In this document: positions 44,310 through 56,483 of the stretch, one piece after another
Layout of the letters: each line of letters begins with the position of its first letter
Numbering within the stretch: the first letter of the stretch is position 1
Origin: Venturia oleaginea
Taxonomy: Eukaryota; Ascomycota; Dothideomycetes; Venturiales; Venturiaceae
Reading direction: 5' to 3'
DNA length: 64,000 bases
Assembly: GCA_013176395.1 (NCBI GenBank)
Contig: JABMLP010000013.1
Location: 1,364,001 to 1,428,000, forward strand
Position numbers and translations under genes: made by a program
Notes under the pieces: model-generated
Database searches by the model: none
Told to the model about the DNA's origin: nothing
Seen by the model: the letters and a program-made list of their open reading frames with translations, nothing else

Positions 44310-46387
44310 CTATTCCTCAATGACAACCACGCCTCCATCCTTCTTCACGATCCTATCTTCATGAATCCTCGACGTCAACCACGCAGCTCCAAGCGCGCAA
44401 AGGCCACCAAATCGCAGACACCAAGCAACGCTGTTGTCGCCAGGAGTGCCTCTGGGTTTCGCCAAAGCCTTGAAAATGACGCTACTAATCAAAGTTGCCA
44501 AAACTTGCGGCGCAGAAATAGAAACATTGTGGATGCCTAGCACGACACCAGCTTGATTCACGGCATCATCTTCATCCGCTGCCTGAAAGTTTCCCTCGGC
44601 AGTAGCGGGCGCACGAATGACTCCTCTTCGGATCGCATCGCGCTTCGATATCTCGCCACTAATGAGGGCGAATGGTGCCCACTGAGTGATAGACCAGGGG
44701 ATACCAATGACCATAATCAAGATAGTGGCGCTTGTGGTGCCGCTGACGACAAAGGTCATAGCCATGCAAATGGCGAAGTAGATATGAGATAGTAGCCAGG
44801 CACGGCGAAGGGTGAAACTCTTAACTTGCAGTTTGGAGAGCAGGAACTCAATCTTCGCTGAGAGACGGGTCCAAATAGTGCTCTCCTTGTTCTTGCTTGG
44901 ACGTTTGAGAGGGAAATAGCCGGAGCCGGACATGAGTCCTTCGGTCGTTGGGGTGAGCGGCTGGATGATAGCTCTATTTGACATAGTTATGGGTGCTTGG
45001 TAGGTTGGAGGGATGATGAAAGGTAGAAGCACGCTGGAGGTGAATGTGACAATGGCGAACAGAAGGAGGGCAAAAGTTCCACGTCTTGTTCCGGCTTCCC
45101 AGATTTTGTCGATCTCTTCTTGCGAGAGATTGGGGTTGGCCTCATAAATAGGATCCACATACATTTCGGCGATGTACGTAGTTGTGTAGAACATCATAGG
45201 AAACCACCCCACCCATGCTAGGAGCTGAACTAGGCAGACTCTCATGATCTGAGGGGGAAGTCGGCGAAACGAGCGAGCCAGGTCTTTGAAGAGGCCCAGG
45301 AGAGTATCGTCAGTTGTCGGTGTACCTTCTAAGGTTGGATCGCGCTCTTGGATCGCAGCGCAACTAATGGCAGCAGTAACGAGCATGGAAGTAGAAGCGA
45401 TGGCGCAGAGAACCTTAAACTGTGTATTTCCAAGAAATGGTAGGTACTTCGGAAGGTCGGCACCTCCACAGAACATGCCAAATATGTTAGCAACGCCGCT
45501 CACACGCGACGCCCAGGCATTTGCGTTCTCCTGCTGGTGAACTGGCGCAGAATCTACGATGAACGCTCGAATTGCTGCTTGAACTGGAATATACGTCAGC
45601 AACTTAGTTGCGACTTGAATGTATGATGCTGTAACTCACGAACGTTGATCGCAAAATCCAATACGTAGATGAGAAAGACAGCAAGTACCATGACTGTGAT
45701 TGCCACCCCTCTTGACTCATCGTTGATGCCGAATATACCAAAGATGCCACCAACAAGTTCTTTAGTCCATGCCAAAGCCATAAGAGAGACCACGGTTGCG
45801 AGTCCTCCGCCAAGGATGTATGGCCTTCTCTTGCCCCATTTGTTTCGGGATCTATCGCTTTTGATGCCGACATATGGCTGTACGAGCACTCCAGAGAGCG
45901 GCCCGGCGATCCAGACTAAAGCGAGAACGGTTTTGCTGAGGCCGAGGGAGATGAGATACGGCTATAGGCAAGTCAGTGTTTGAAAGGGCAACTGGTGCAA
46001 GCAGTCCAACTACCGAACCATTCGACATCTCAACCGACCATCCCATCTGTAGTCTAACAGCAAGGTCAGCGACCATGCGGGACACTATGCGGAAAGCAAA
46101 ACTCACCCAAAGCTTCCAATGGTCAATAGTAGCATGTACCAGCTGCTCTTCGTCTCTTGATCATCTTCATCCTGCCACACGTTATCATCACCGTCTTCTC
46201 CAATCTTAAAGGGCGAGGGCTCCTCTTGCGACTCTGAGCTCGGCAGAAGAGGAGACTGCTCGTTTGGGTTCGGGTTCTCCATCGAAGGTCGATTGCTTGT
46301 GCTGGGTCGTGCGGACGTGTGTTTTGTATTCCCAGGCCTGCTGGACTCGGGTTCCCATATGACCTCGCATTGAACCTGCTCGCCCAT
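44310..46387 (-). CDS. Sucrose/alpha-glucoside transporter (GPH, SUT type)
   Basis: Exons 46387-46107, 46053-46014, 45961-45640 and 45583-44310 encode 638 residues. After a soluble, proline- and acid-rich N-terminus of about 80 residues the membrane part starts WYMLLLTIGSFGLQMGWSVE. The diagnostic loop between helices 2 and 3 is GIKSDRSRNKWGKRRPYIL, corresponding to the R-x-G-R-R-P motif of plant and fungal sucrose transporters. Further landmarks are QAAIRAFIVDSAP, WVGWFPMMFYTTTYIAEMY and ITQWAPFALISGEIS, with about 12 membrane segments overall and a long central cytosolic loop. Such carriers import sucrose or maltose with protons at the plasma membrane (compare S. pombe Sut1). Exon 2 has only 40 bases. 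Divergent from NHX1. Confidence 0.9.
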
Positions 46388-46974
46388 AGTTCTGATGTTT
46401 GTCCGGTCTTGCGCTCCGGTGGTTACGTCTCTTGATCAATGAGGGAGCTACGCGTGGCCATGGCGCATCATCACGAGTGAGACGGAGAGTGAGACGGTAG
46501 CAGTAGCAGTAGAAGTGTATTACAATGAAAGCTAGGAGGGAATGTGCTTGCAATAAAGGAGTGTCGTGGAATGGCAGATGAGTTTAGGATTGTACGGAGG
46601 TCGCTCTGCTGGCAGGTGTGGTAAGGATTGTACGGAGGTGGATGTGGGTGTGGGTGTGGGTGTTGGTGTGGATGTGGTGTGTGTGTTGTTCAGGCACAGT
46701 CATGTCGATCCCACCAGCCTGACGGTTGACCCATACCGGTACCAGACTGGAAACTTTACATGGGCCAAAGATAGCCAGATTGCAACACCAACAGATTTTC
46801 CCTAACGCCAATAGCCCCTACAAAGACACTGAGGAGAAGCTGCCGTTATCGCTTCGTCCCGACCGCATCCTCGACCCGATTCCGCCCAGTACATCAAGCC
46901 TCTCGCTTCTCGCTTCGCGACTGGAATTATACTTGCGAGGGAGCCAATGAGGGGGAGAGGAGCCAGATACGCCC
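46388..46974. other. Divergent promoter region of transporter / NHX1
   Basis: 587 bp with no gene; contains the GT-rich repeat listed next. Confidence 0.6.
46637..46690 (+). repeat. GT-rich minisatellite (GGTGTG-like units)
   Basis: About nine imperfect units of 6 bp (GGTGTG, GGTGTT, GGATGT) followed by pure TG. It lies in the middle of the divergent promoter and could form alternative DNA structure. Confidence 0.7.
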
Positions 46975-49344
46975 ATGGCAGCAAACGTAGCATGGCAGGC
47001 TCTGGACCTGCTAACCAGTATGTCCTGTCAAGGCCGGCTACCTAGTACAATCCGAATACTAATACTTGTGATAGAGAGGGCCGAGGATGCTGACCCAGAC
47101 GGTATACACACTCCATACTCTTCCCAAACTACAATCCAATGCCCTGGCTAACTCCTGCTCGTAAAGTCCCCGACGCTACTAAGGCCGAAATATCGACATC
47201 ATGGGCTCTTTTTATCCTCATCATGCTGCTCATATCTGCTCTGTTCGGGAGTTATCTTTTGCAAACAAGAAAAGTACAGGCGGTACACGAAACCGTCATG
47301 TCAATCTTTGCCGGTACGTTGGTTGCGTTACACGGAGAATGACACTTTGCGCCGGGAGCTATTACGTCCAAAATGTTTAGGGCGCAAGAGACCAAGAGCT
47401 GGGAATGCAAATCATACAGCAGACACTTTCAGAGGGGCAGAGAATCTGGAGCTCCTGGCGCATAGTCCTACTGCAAACACGGCACAAGTATGGTCACTGA
47501 CTTTCCTAGGGATGTTCGCTGGTCTGATACTACGGCTCGCAGCCTCGAACGCCATCCTTAGCAACGTCAGCTTCAACTATCAGATGTTCTTCAATTTACT
47601 CCTCCCTCCCATCATTCTCGCATCCGGTTACGAATTGCACCAGGGAAATTTCTTCCGAAACATAGGTGCCATTCTTACCTTTGCCTTCTTCGGAACATTC
47701 ATTTCAGCTATGGTGCTTGGACTCATACTCTATATCTGGACACGTCTGAATTTGGATGGAGTGAGCATCGATTTTGTCGAGGCCATTTCTGTCGGAGCTA
47801 CATTATCTGCGACGGATCCAGTCACGATTCTGGCCATCTTCAATACCTACAAGGTCGATCCAAAACTCTACACGATTATTTTTGGCGAATCGATATTGAA
47901 CGATGCCATCGCTATTGTGCTATTCGAGACGGCCCAGAAGTACAAAGAAGGCAACACGGACAAGAAACTCACCATTTTCTCGCTGTTTGAGAGCTGCGGG
48001 TTGTTTCTCTTCGTCTTCTTTGGCAGCTTGGTCATTGGGCTCTTGATCGGCATCGCGACCTCGATCTTGCTTAAGATGACCCATGTTCGACGATTCCCGA
48101 AAATTGAAAGTTGCATCATAATTCTGATTGCATACGCCAGCTACTTCTTCTCCAATGCCATTCATATGTCAGGTGGGTCTCAACATTTTCAATGTAAACG
48201 CAAACACTGATCTGTCGTAGGTATTGTCACGCTCCTCTTCTGTGGAGTGTGTATGAAGCACTATGCTTACCACAATATGTCGCGTCGAACTCAACTTACC
48301 ACCAAGTTCATTTTCCAGGCCACTTCCCAGCTTTCGGAGAATTTCATCTTCATCTATCTTGGCTTGTCACTGTTCACTGAGTCGAGCTTGGTGTTCAAGC
48401 CTCTCTTCATAATCGTTACCGTCCTCGGAATTTGTGCTTCTAGATGGTGCGCAGTCTTTCCACTGTCTAAAATCATCAATTTCGTCATTCGCTATCGTGC
48501 TCGACGGCGCAACGATGGACAACCTGCCGAAGAGATTCCCTACTCGCACCAAGCTATGCTTTTCTGGGCTGGTTTACGAGGAGCTGTCGGAGTAGCATTA
48601 GCAGCTGGTTTAACAGGGCCAAACGCATATGTCCTGAGAGCCACAGTTCTGGTCGTAGTTGTACTGACTGTCATCATCTTTGGTGGAACGACGGCATCCA
48701 TGCTGGAAATTCTTAACATTCGGACGGGTGTCGTTGAAGAAATAGACTCCGATGACGAGTTTGACATTGAGTATGTTACTGGCAATGGCAATGGTGTCTA
48801 TTCTGCCAAAGGTGGACGAGGCATTGGTCATGTTCCACGCCCTTCAGCAAACGGCGGTGTCGCTTTGGGCGACCTCGGCGATCCAAGAGATTCTGGAAAC
48901 GGAACGTATAGTTCAGGTAACCACAGCCCAAGCAATGGAGCTTGGGCTCCGCAACGCCGCAATTCCAGCAAAAACCTGCGCTCACACCATGCAGCAGAGC
49001 AAGGCCTGCTATCGCCTGCTGACACGGAATCACTGGAAGCAGACGATGAGCTAGATCTAGATCTCCCACCGGCAGCCAGGAGACCGACGCAGCAGCAGAA
49101 TTCACGAATGGAGAGCGATCCAAATTATCCTACCTCAGGAGCGAGACCGACGCCCGAGCCAACACAAGGACGGCTGGCCGCGACGACAGGGGCGATCAGT
49201 CAGCTTATCAACGTAATAAGCGATGATCCCACACACGCTTTCCAACGGCTGGATGAGACATACATCAAGCCTAGGTTATTACTTGACCCAAACGCTGGAC
49301 ATGCTGGACATGCCGGACATGGGCCGGGTGGCAGTGATGCTTAG
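46975..49344 (+). CDS. NHX1: Endosomal/vacuolar Na+(K+)/H+ exchanger, NHX type
   Basis: Exons 46975-47017, 47075-47101, 47167-47313, 47510-48172 and 48221-49344 encode 667 residues. The short first exons give MAANVAWQALDLLTKRAEDA and DPDVPDATKAEISTSWALF, like the N-termini of fungal orthologues. The exchanger core shows VQAVHETVMSIFAGMFAGL, the amiloride-type motif FFNLLLPPIILASGYE, SVGATLSATDPVTILAIFNT, the ion-binding FGESILNDAIAIVLFETAQ, and LFWAGLRGAVGVALAAGL. About 12 membrane helices. The tail after residue 490 is hydrophilic, ending with NAGHAGHAGHGPGG. It exchanges luminal protons for sodium or potassium in endosomes and vacuoles. The upstream choice of ATG (46975) is frame-tested but less certain than the rest. 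Intron 3 is 196 bp, long for this window. Confidence 0.92.
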
Positions 49345-49993
49345 ATGAGGCTTGGTGTGCTTTCTTGGGTTTTGAATTTCTGTCAGGGGGCATGGCGCAT
49401 GTGTAAAAGATGTGGCATTGGCGGCGTTGATCACTATTCCTCTGTTCTGAGAACCCTAGAATGGACTGGGCTGTCCTGGTATTTGGGATGATCACCAGTT
49501 GTGTCTGGTAGACAATCTGCAAACTGTTTTTGTTGATGTGGTCGTTGTGATTGCTTTTTCTGAGGTCCATGTTAGACGTCTTGTAACGGTGCCAAACAAT
49601 GAGGACAGCTTGCACGAAAACCTAGGTCTCCAGTCCACCGGCATGAGCACGATGGTAAAGGTGGAACGCTTGATGAAAGAATAGAGAAATATTATCGTGT
49701 TTCATTCGTAGTCATCTACACAGGCATTATTCAGATCAATTTTGTGTCTTTCAATCAAATCCCGCGGGTATCATAATCATCCATCCGTCCCCAAGACTCC
49801 TACGCGATAATATAACGGAATGGAGAAAGCAAGTGAGTGAGACATAGGAAAATGGCACGACCGTATATTCCCCTCTTGTGTCATTCCTTCTTGTGTTTTC
49901 CTCTCCGGTTGTATCTCCCCACACGCCTTCTATTCCACCCCGTACGAGAAAGAAAAAACCCACATTAATCCCGTTCCCCTTCCCTGTAGTGTA
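49345..49993. other. Convergent 3' flanks, 0.65 kb
   Basis: Between the stop codons of NHX1 and the UBA-domain gene. No gene supported. Confidence 0.6.
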
Positions 49994-52900
49994 TCACATC
50001 GTCCTCCTCAACAAAAACTCGACAGCCCGATCCACTCTAAGTCCATCCCCCATATCCGTAATCTTCAAAGCACCCTTGGCTTCCTCATGCGTAAACCCCA
50101 TTTCCACGATTCGGAACACGGCTTTTTCGGCCGAGTTGGCGCCGGGGTGGTCGACGTCGCTCATTTGCAATTGGAGGGGGTGTTGAGAATTGGATGTTGG
50201 GAGGCCTGGGTAACTGGGGAGATTCTCATCGGCGGTGGTGTAGGAAGATGTTGAGACCCAAGAGCCGTCTGATCGTGGGTAAAGGGAGGGGCGAGACTTT
50301 GGGGGAGGGGCGAAGTAGGAGTCTGATTGGGGTGGTGTGGGTGCTAGGCGTACAGGTGGTGGTGGTCTGACTTGTCTGACTGGTTTTCGGACGATGGTGT
50401 GGCGTCTTATGACTGTTGTTGGGGCGGAACTTTGTGCATCACGTGTACTCTGTTCTGAGGGTAAATTAAGATTCAGACCTTCCCATCCACTCGTCTTTGG
50501 GGGTTCTGAAGCACTTGTTCGAACAGAGAGTGTGGCACTCAGTTTACTTGGGTGGACTTCGGAACGGAGACTTGGAGCGTGGGAACGACGGATCGAACGC
50601 ATCTCCACTCTTCGAAATTGTTTTGGTGAAAAGGCTTCGCAGATTCTCTCTTCGTAAAGACGGGAAACTGCTTCGTGGAGGAAGTTTTTGCGGGAGCCGC
50701 GAATGGCTGGAGGTGTCCATTTTGTCCAGCCTTTTTCTTGGGCAGCGCTGAAGACGAAGGTGGGATTGTTGTTCATTTCTGTAGCGAGTTCGAGGATGGG
50801 CTGAAGTCCTAGAGTGAGGATGTACTGTGTCCATTCCTCTGAGAGCTTGTTAGCGCTTATTAGTTTTGGATGGAAGGAAGAGAATTTACCAAGCATTTCT
50901 TCTTCTCCGTCAATATCGCCGCCTTCGATATTGGTGTTGTCAAATACGCCGAATTGTCTGGCCTGCTCGATTCCTCCGAGCAGAGATCCAGCGAGGTAGT
51001 TCAGGCAATCCAAAATCTCGAGGATATCATATAACTCTTCGGCAGTCAGTCCTCCATTATTGCCCTTTCCGAAATGGTCAGGAGCAACGAGGAGGACACC
51101 GCTAATATACAGGGAGTCACTTGTACTAATCGTACTCGAACAGCTTTCTTGGTGGGCCAATACTCCGCCTCTCAGCCAGTCCATTTGGGCGATGAGATCA
51201 TGCTCTCGACCTTTGCCACAGCCAAAGATCTTACAAAACGACCAAATACGCCACAGAGCACTGTCCATTCGAGATGAACCAGTGAATAGGGAGTCTGTGA
51301 ATGATTGGGCCATCGTCTCGTCTCTCAATAGATTCTGACAAGACTCACAAATGAGATTCTTTACTTTTGAAATCACCAGGCAGTCTGTTCGGAATTTTTG
51401 GATGTATGTCTTGGGGTTGTACTCCTCAAATGGAGCAGCACTGTACTGATCATCCTCCTCCTCTTTAAGTGGTCGGCCAATTTCTAGATATTCCCAAGCA
51501 GCTGGACTCTGATTTCGTAGTACTCGTCGAATGGACTCCATCTCGTGAGCCTTGAATACCTTGTAAAATCCCTTCGTGACGACGGCAGTATTGAACAGAT
51601 CTTGTAAGGAGTGAACGCCATTCAACATGTGCAGCACGACTGTCTCAGCGGCATTGGCGTCAACAGGTTGGATTTCCTCGTGCTCATAGACTTGGGACAT
51701 AATTGACCGGACGGATGCAGACCGTTGAAGGTTCGATTGCGTGATGGCCGCCTTTTGATTCATGGCGGCTTGCTGTTGAGCATCCTTTTTGGCTTCAACG
51801 GCCGCCGCGAAGGTTTCCCATGACACGTCAGGTACTGCTGGGACAGGCGCTTTCCTCGTCCTTCGCTTGCTGGACTTTCTTGGTGGCGGTGGAGGAGGAT
51901 CGTCAGCAGGAGAAAGAAAAATATCGGGTATCTGCGAACTCATGCAAGGATCGTGTTGTGTGGATGCCGAATCCTGAGAGAGATCGGTAAGCTGAGCCTC
52001 CAAGCTTCGCTCAGCTTCGCTCAACGTAGGGCTTGGCAGACGTGCAGTTCGCAACTCCTCTTTCGAGTCGATGCGTGCTAATTTCAGGGTGCCTCTGCTG
52101 GACGAAACGCGTTTCCTGGTCTTAGGTCTTTGCATGCTTGGTGAGCGCATCATACCAACAAAGTCAGCCATGTGTAAGCCATCGGCTATTGGAGATGCAC
52201 CTGTTTGGGCTGGAGGATTGATACGAGCTTCTTGGTTATTGTAGTCCTGGTCGTCTCCAACTGTGAAAGACACCACTGAGGATGAGCTTCCTCTGCGGCT
52301 TCGATCGCTTCCTTGCTTTTTGTGGAATGCTGCTTCGGTAGGGTGCTCATCAATACTAGTCATGGAAGATCGGCTGCTAGAAGTGTTATCTTCACGGTCA
52401 GACTCAGAACCGCTGGAGCTGCTAAAAGATCGATTTGGTGCATGTGATGGTCGTTCGGGGTAAATATTTCGGTCGTCGTCGAGTGCCGCCGTGATTGGAA
52501 TCTGGGGGCGACGAGGTATTGGATTGTGCACAATTGGAGGAGATGATGCCGCTGAGATCTGGAACGAATCTATCGACTGCCCTGAGGTAACGGAAGGAGG
52601 AGAGATGTCCTGCGAATTTGTGTGCGACACATCGATTCCTTTGGACGCGGGCTCGGACGCCGATTTCGAAAAGAATGGGACAAAGTTGAAAGGACGGCGT
52701 ACAGATGAGGTTTTCGGTATGATGACCTGTATTTTTGGCTTTTCTGTCTTCGATGTTCCGAAAGTATTTTCCGATTCAGTGTTCAATCCATATGCACTTG
52801 GAGGTCTGCCGTCGTGCTCTTGGACACCCTCTCCCGACGACTCCCACTGTGCCCTGCCATTTCTCCAGACTCCAATAACATCGCTCTGGCTATTCTCCCT

Positions 52901-53371
52901 CGCTCTTCTGGTCGAATAATATCTTCTTGGCGAGGTGTTTGATGTGTCGGCCAGTGGCTTCGGTGGTGAAAAGGTTTTAACGGGAGTGACAGGCGCGGAA
53001 TCAGGACCGGTCATCCCGATGCTTCTCAAGATCTCTTCGTTCGGAGAGGTAGCCATCTCTATTTCCAAAGGCGTCATCTCGGCCACAGGGGCGTCTTTGG
53101 GCACCATGCGAAGAATGGTGCCTTCTGGGATCTTCGTGTCCTTCGAAAGTCTCCATCTCTTTTGCTTGTTAGATTGTCCTGCCGTCAGTGGGTTTGCGAA
53201 AGCCATGCTCATGCTTGCGATAGCTAGTGTTTGCGTCGCGGGCGTCGGTGTATCAGCTCCTCGCCGGCTGAAGATAGAAAGGCTGCGCCGATTGATATTG
53301 CTGGGGGATGAGTATATTGTTGTTGGCGAATTGCCAGCTTCCATAAGATTAGACGCCATAATTCGTGTCAT
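49994..53371 (-). CDS. Large protein with F-box-like region and C-terminal UBA domain
   Basis: An open frame of 1,125 codons. Within it 50839-50889 (51 bp) has GTAAAT, GCTAAC and CTCTCAG signals and is in frame without a stop; if spliced the product has 1,108 residues. Start MTRIMASN, or MASN at 53359. Residues 1-560 are Ser/Pro-rich and probably disordered, with short conserved pieces (WRLSKDTKIPEGTILRMVPK, EIEMATSPNEEILRSIGM). Around residues 590-640, VVLHMLNGVHSLQDLFNTAV and TKGFYKVFKAHEMESIR look like an F-box. A helical block follows (SKVKNLICESCQNLLRDETM, ALWRIWSFCKIFGCGKGREH, ILEILDCLNYLAGSLLGG). The C-terminus, AVFRIVEMGFTHEEAKGAL to AVEFLLRR, is a UBA domain, which binds ubiquitin. 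The combination suggests a ubiquitin adaptor, but I know of no described function. Confidence 0.85.
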   Translation of the reverse strand: MTRIMASNLMEAGNSPTTIYSSPSNINRRSLSIFSRRGADTPTPATQTLAIASMSMAFANPLTAGQSNKQKRWRLSKDTKIPEGTILRMVPKDAPVAEMTPLEIEMATSPNEEILRSIGMTGPDSAPVTPVKTFSPPKPLADTSNTSPRRYYSTRRARENSQSDVIGVWRNGRAQWESSGEGVQEHDGRPPSAYGLNTESENTFGTSKTEKPKIQVIIPKTSSVRRPFNFVPFFSKSASEPASKGIDVSHTNSQDISPPSVTSGQSIDSFQISAASSPPIVHNPIPRRPQIPITAALDDDRNIYPERPSHAPNRSFSSSSGSESDREDNTSSSRSSMTSIDEHPTEAAFHKKQGSDRSRRGSSSSVVSFTVGDDQDYNNQEARINPPAQTGASPIADGLHMADFVGMMRSPSMQRPKTRKRVSSSRGTLKLARIDSKEELRTARLPSPTLSEAERSLEAQLTDLSQDSASTQHDPCMSSQIPDIFLSPADDPPPPPPRKSSKRRTRKAPVPAVPDVSWETFAAAVEAKKDAQQQAAMNQKAAITQSNLQRSASVRSIMSQVYEHEEIQPVDANAAETVVLHMLNGVHSLQDLFNTAVVTKGFYKVFKAHEMESIRRVLRNQSPAAWEYLEIGRPLKEEEDDQYSAAPFEEYNPKTYIQKFRTDCLVISKVKNLICESCQNLLRDETMAQSFTDSLFTGSSRMDSALWRIWSFCKIFGCGKGREHDLIAQMDWLRGGVLAHQESCSSTISTSDSLYISGVLLVAPDHFGKGNNGGLTAEELYDILEILDCLNYLAGSLLGGIEQARQFGVFDNTNIEGGDIDGEEEMLGKFSSFHPKLISANKLSEEWTQYILTLGLQPILELATEMNNNPTFVFSAAQEKGWTKWTPPAIRGSRKNFLHEAVSRLYEERICEAFSPKQFRRVEMRSIRRSHAPSLRSEVHPSKLSATLSVRTSASEPPKTSGWEGLNLNLPSEQSTRDAQSSAPTTVIRRHTIVRKPVRQVRPPPPVRLAPTPPQSDSYFAPPPKSRPSLYPRSDGSWVSTSSYTTADENLPSYPGLPTSNSQHPLQLQMSDVDHPGANSAEKAVFRIVEMGFTHEEAKGALKITDMGDGLRVDRAVEFLLRRTM

Positions 53372-53551
53372 TAAAGATAGCCTTCACTCAGCGAGGCCGA
53401 CGGGGTTGGTGAAAGGGTATGTCGAATGAGTTATCGGAAGTTTCGAGACAGGAAGAGAAATAGAAACAGAGATGACTTGACGTAGAGGCTTCATGTCCAA
53501 CAGCAGGCAGAGAATATAGTCAACAATGGGAACATTACAAAGTTAGCAGAA

Positions 53552-53596
53552 GGGTGCGAAGGGTGCGAAGGGTGCGAAGGGTGTGAGGGGTGCTAA
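53552..53596 (+). repeat. 9-bp tandem repeat, five units
   Basis: GGGTGCGAA three times, then GGGTGTGAG and GGGTGCTAA, in the promoter side of the UBA-domain gene, about 180 bp upstream of its start. Confidence 0.85.
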
Positions 53597-53930
53597 GCGG
53601 GTTATACGGAAAGCTTTTAGGTCTACGGGACCATACTAAGCCCCCACGGCGGTGATGTCCAACCAAGAGAACAAATATACTAGGCCGACTGTTCGGTGGT
53701 AGATGCATGTGGGAGATCGGACCAATCTCTACAGGAGCTGGAACGGCTCAGGCGTACGGAGTAGCTACTCGTACCAGTTGCTTGCCTCGTGCTCGTGCTC
53801 ATGGAGTGGTAGTGGTGGAGGTGAGGAGCTCGAGGTCGGAACTCCGCAGCCCGAATGGAATATGGGCGACGACAAAAATAGAATAGAGCCTGCGCCTTTG
53901 GCTTCGCGGCCTGCAGCCCCTCGGTTTTAT

Positions 53931-53954
53931 ATGGCTATGGCTATGGCTATGGCC
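53931..53954 (+). repeat. 6-bp tandem repeat, four units
   Basis: ATGGCT three times followed by ATGGCC; no coding role is supported. Confidence 0.8.
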
Positions 53955-56483
53955 AAGCGCATCCTGCTCGCTTCGAAGCTGGTTGCGAGCTTCTCTCTCA
54001 ATTTCACCTCTGGCAATAGGACATGGTACGCTGTCAAACCTGTACTGATGTTGAGGTCAAAACAACTGTTCCTGCCCGGCAGCCCGGAGAGTGGGCAGAA
54101 TGGCACGAATGACTAGCAGGGCCATCCTCAAGAAGCTGCAGATGCACTACCTATTTCTGGCTGCCCAGCCTTGTCCATCGCTTTGGAGATCATAAATACC
54201 AGTCACCAGTGTCAATGATAGCAATGGATGGGCCTATCCTTGACTTAGGACTCTGGTTCTTCCTTCGCATCTTCCATGGCGTGTCCTCATACTACCACCA
54301 CTTGGACAGGGAAGAAGACCACGGTTGCGACTTTTTTTTTTTGAAAGATCCCAGTAGTTTCTGCTATGTTCCAACTTGCAGGGTACTACAAGGTCGCACC
54401 GAAGACTGCTTTCTTCTGGACCACCAACCCGATTCTGCAACAATCGCTCAACAGAGCGAGCTTCAGGCCAAGTTTCAGCATCTTAAGCCTTCTCTCCACA
54501 GCGTTACACATATGGATACCACGGCCTTGCTGAGCGATGCCATCTTCTCTCACGGCCAAAGGATAGAATGCCGTTTTCTGCCCATTCATCCACCTCCAAC
54601 AGATTTGATGCTCACGAGTCACCAGTTCTCTGCAGTTCATCCCCCACCTCCGCAATTTTGAACCTTTTTTTGTGCTACGACGATGGTCCAAATTTGGAGC
54701 GCTTCCTTTTTTCAACTCGTCTTTTCAGCGGTATAGTCATCACCGCCATCATGTGATGATGATTATCCTTGAAAGCCGGGAGGTAGTGGGTGAGCTCAAG
54801 CGCGCCAAAGTCTGTACGTGCCGACAACCTCATAGATGCGCAAAGTTTGCAGACCGCTTATTCGAAGCGACGGCCTTTCGTAGTAATAATTTTCTGTGTT
54901 TGCCGTTGAAACAGAAAGACCGCATGAGCATGGGTGCTGCCTAGAGAAGAACTGCACTACACCAGGGCCCAGAACCGAGATCTCGATGACGAGAACTAGC
55001 GCGGGTATTTGATGTCTCCAGTCTATACAAAGTGGATCGAAAAAGAATAGCTATTGAAAAGAAAAGCAGTGTCCTGTAAGCCCTAGGATTTGGAAGCCGA
55101 AGTTCGTCACACGAAAGAGCCTCCAGACTACACGGCAGGATGCAGCCCAGCAAGCCATCGGAATGGGAATCCAACAGATTTTTACCGGGAACCTGGACGG
55201 ATTTCTCGAGGACCAGATATTATTTCCGAAGCCAACGTTCATCCTTGCTGCCCAGGGACAACGACAACGTCCCAGAAAAACCATCAAGTGTGCAACACCA
55301 AGTTCGAACCGCAATGGAAGAAGAAGAAAAAAAAAATGGCGCGGCATGGAAGAAATCCAGGGCGAACTGCTATGACCAACATATACCCAATCGTACAATA
55401 ACGAACTTCTACTTATCCTCCCCTTTACCTAACCCAATCTACATTTCTTATCTTACTAGGAGTTATCTACTTGCTCTACTCCCTCTTCCCCACGGGCCAA
55501 ACATGCATCTTCCTCCCATGCTCACACAATTCTTCACACGTCACGAACAACTCTCTACATACCCCTGCCCTCTTTCCTTTCTCTTTCCACTTTCCCTGCA
55601 AACATTCAAACTTTCCACCTCCTATTCTATCGTACATATGATATTACTCATCATTGCAATGTTGAAGGCCAAATTTATCCTTAGAAATCCAAAGAGGACG
55701 GGTGCAAATGGGTGGTATGATGGAGGGAGGTTTGGGTAAGAATAAGTTATGCCCATCGTGAATGCTGGGAGAGGTGTAGCCAGTCAGTGGTGCTGATGAA
55801 TAGTCACTGTTCTGATGCAGTCAAGAGTAGTACGGCGATGGTTTATGAAGCAAGATCATGATCACACGCGATTACATGTAGGTGCCAATATACAGATCAG
55901 CCGCCCATCCTACTCATTAAACTATGTATCGCCTTCCCACCCCTTCATCCGCTATTGCAAAGCACCTACAGCATCCAATTCCGCTTAAGAACTTCTCACA
56001 TTGCCCACGGACTTGCAACCAGGTTTCTCGCGAGGCCATCATTCCCATTGAGTCTCCTCCCTATGATGATGTGAAGTCAATCTGTGAAGAATCCATTGAA
56101 GAATCCATTGAAGAATCCGATGACGATGCATGTGTGCATCTAGCATATTTAGTACCCGGTTGATTAGAACACGACAAGTGTCGTGTACCTAAACCTCTCG
56201 AAAGAGTTAACCGTAATGTCACAAAGAACACAGTGCATGGTAAATGATGCAATATGCCACAGTGAATTGAAAACGCCTCGAGCGAGTGCTCGACAAGCAA
56301 CTTGACTACCGACCTACAATGCAAGGAGTGGCCATGTAAAAAAAAGAACTCGAATGCTGAGAGCGTAAAACCGTGTATCTTAACACCGACCCCTTGGTAT
56401 CCCCATCGCAATGACCGTGAGCAAGAACAATATCCATTAGCACCTAGAGAAAAGAAAAGACCAGACATTACCACAAGCACCGC

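Larger units (their letters stand above)
53372..56483. other. Gene-poor stretch of 3.1 kb
   Basis: The largest gap in the window. It holds ORFs of up to 199 codons (55140-55739), none with a domain, signal peptide or splice pattern I can support, and the short repeats listed separately. A 12-base direct repeat (GAATCCATTGAA, twice plus a partial) is at 56086-56120. Confidence 0.45.

Noticed and set aside
55140..55739. 199-codon plus-strand ORF
   Set aside because: Low-complexity, Leu/Pro/Ser-rich, no domain, and no transcript-like structure around it.
55924..56163. 79-codon ORF with EESIEESIEES repeat
   Set aside because: The repeat comes from a short DNA tandem; there is no further support for coding.
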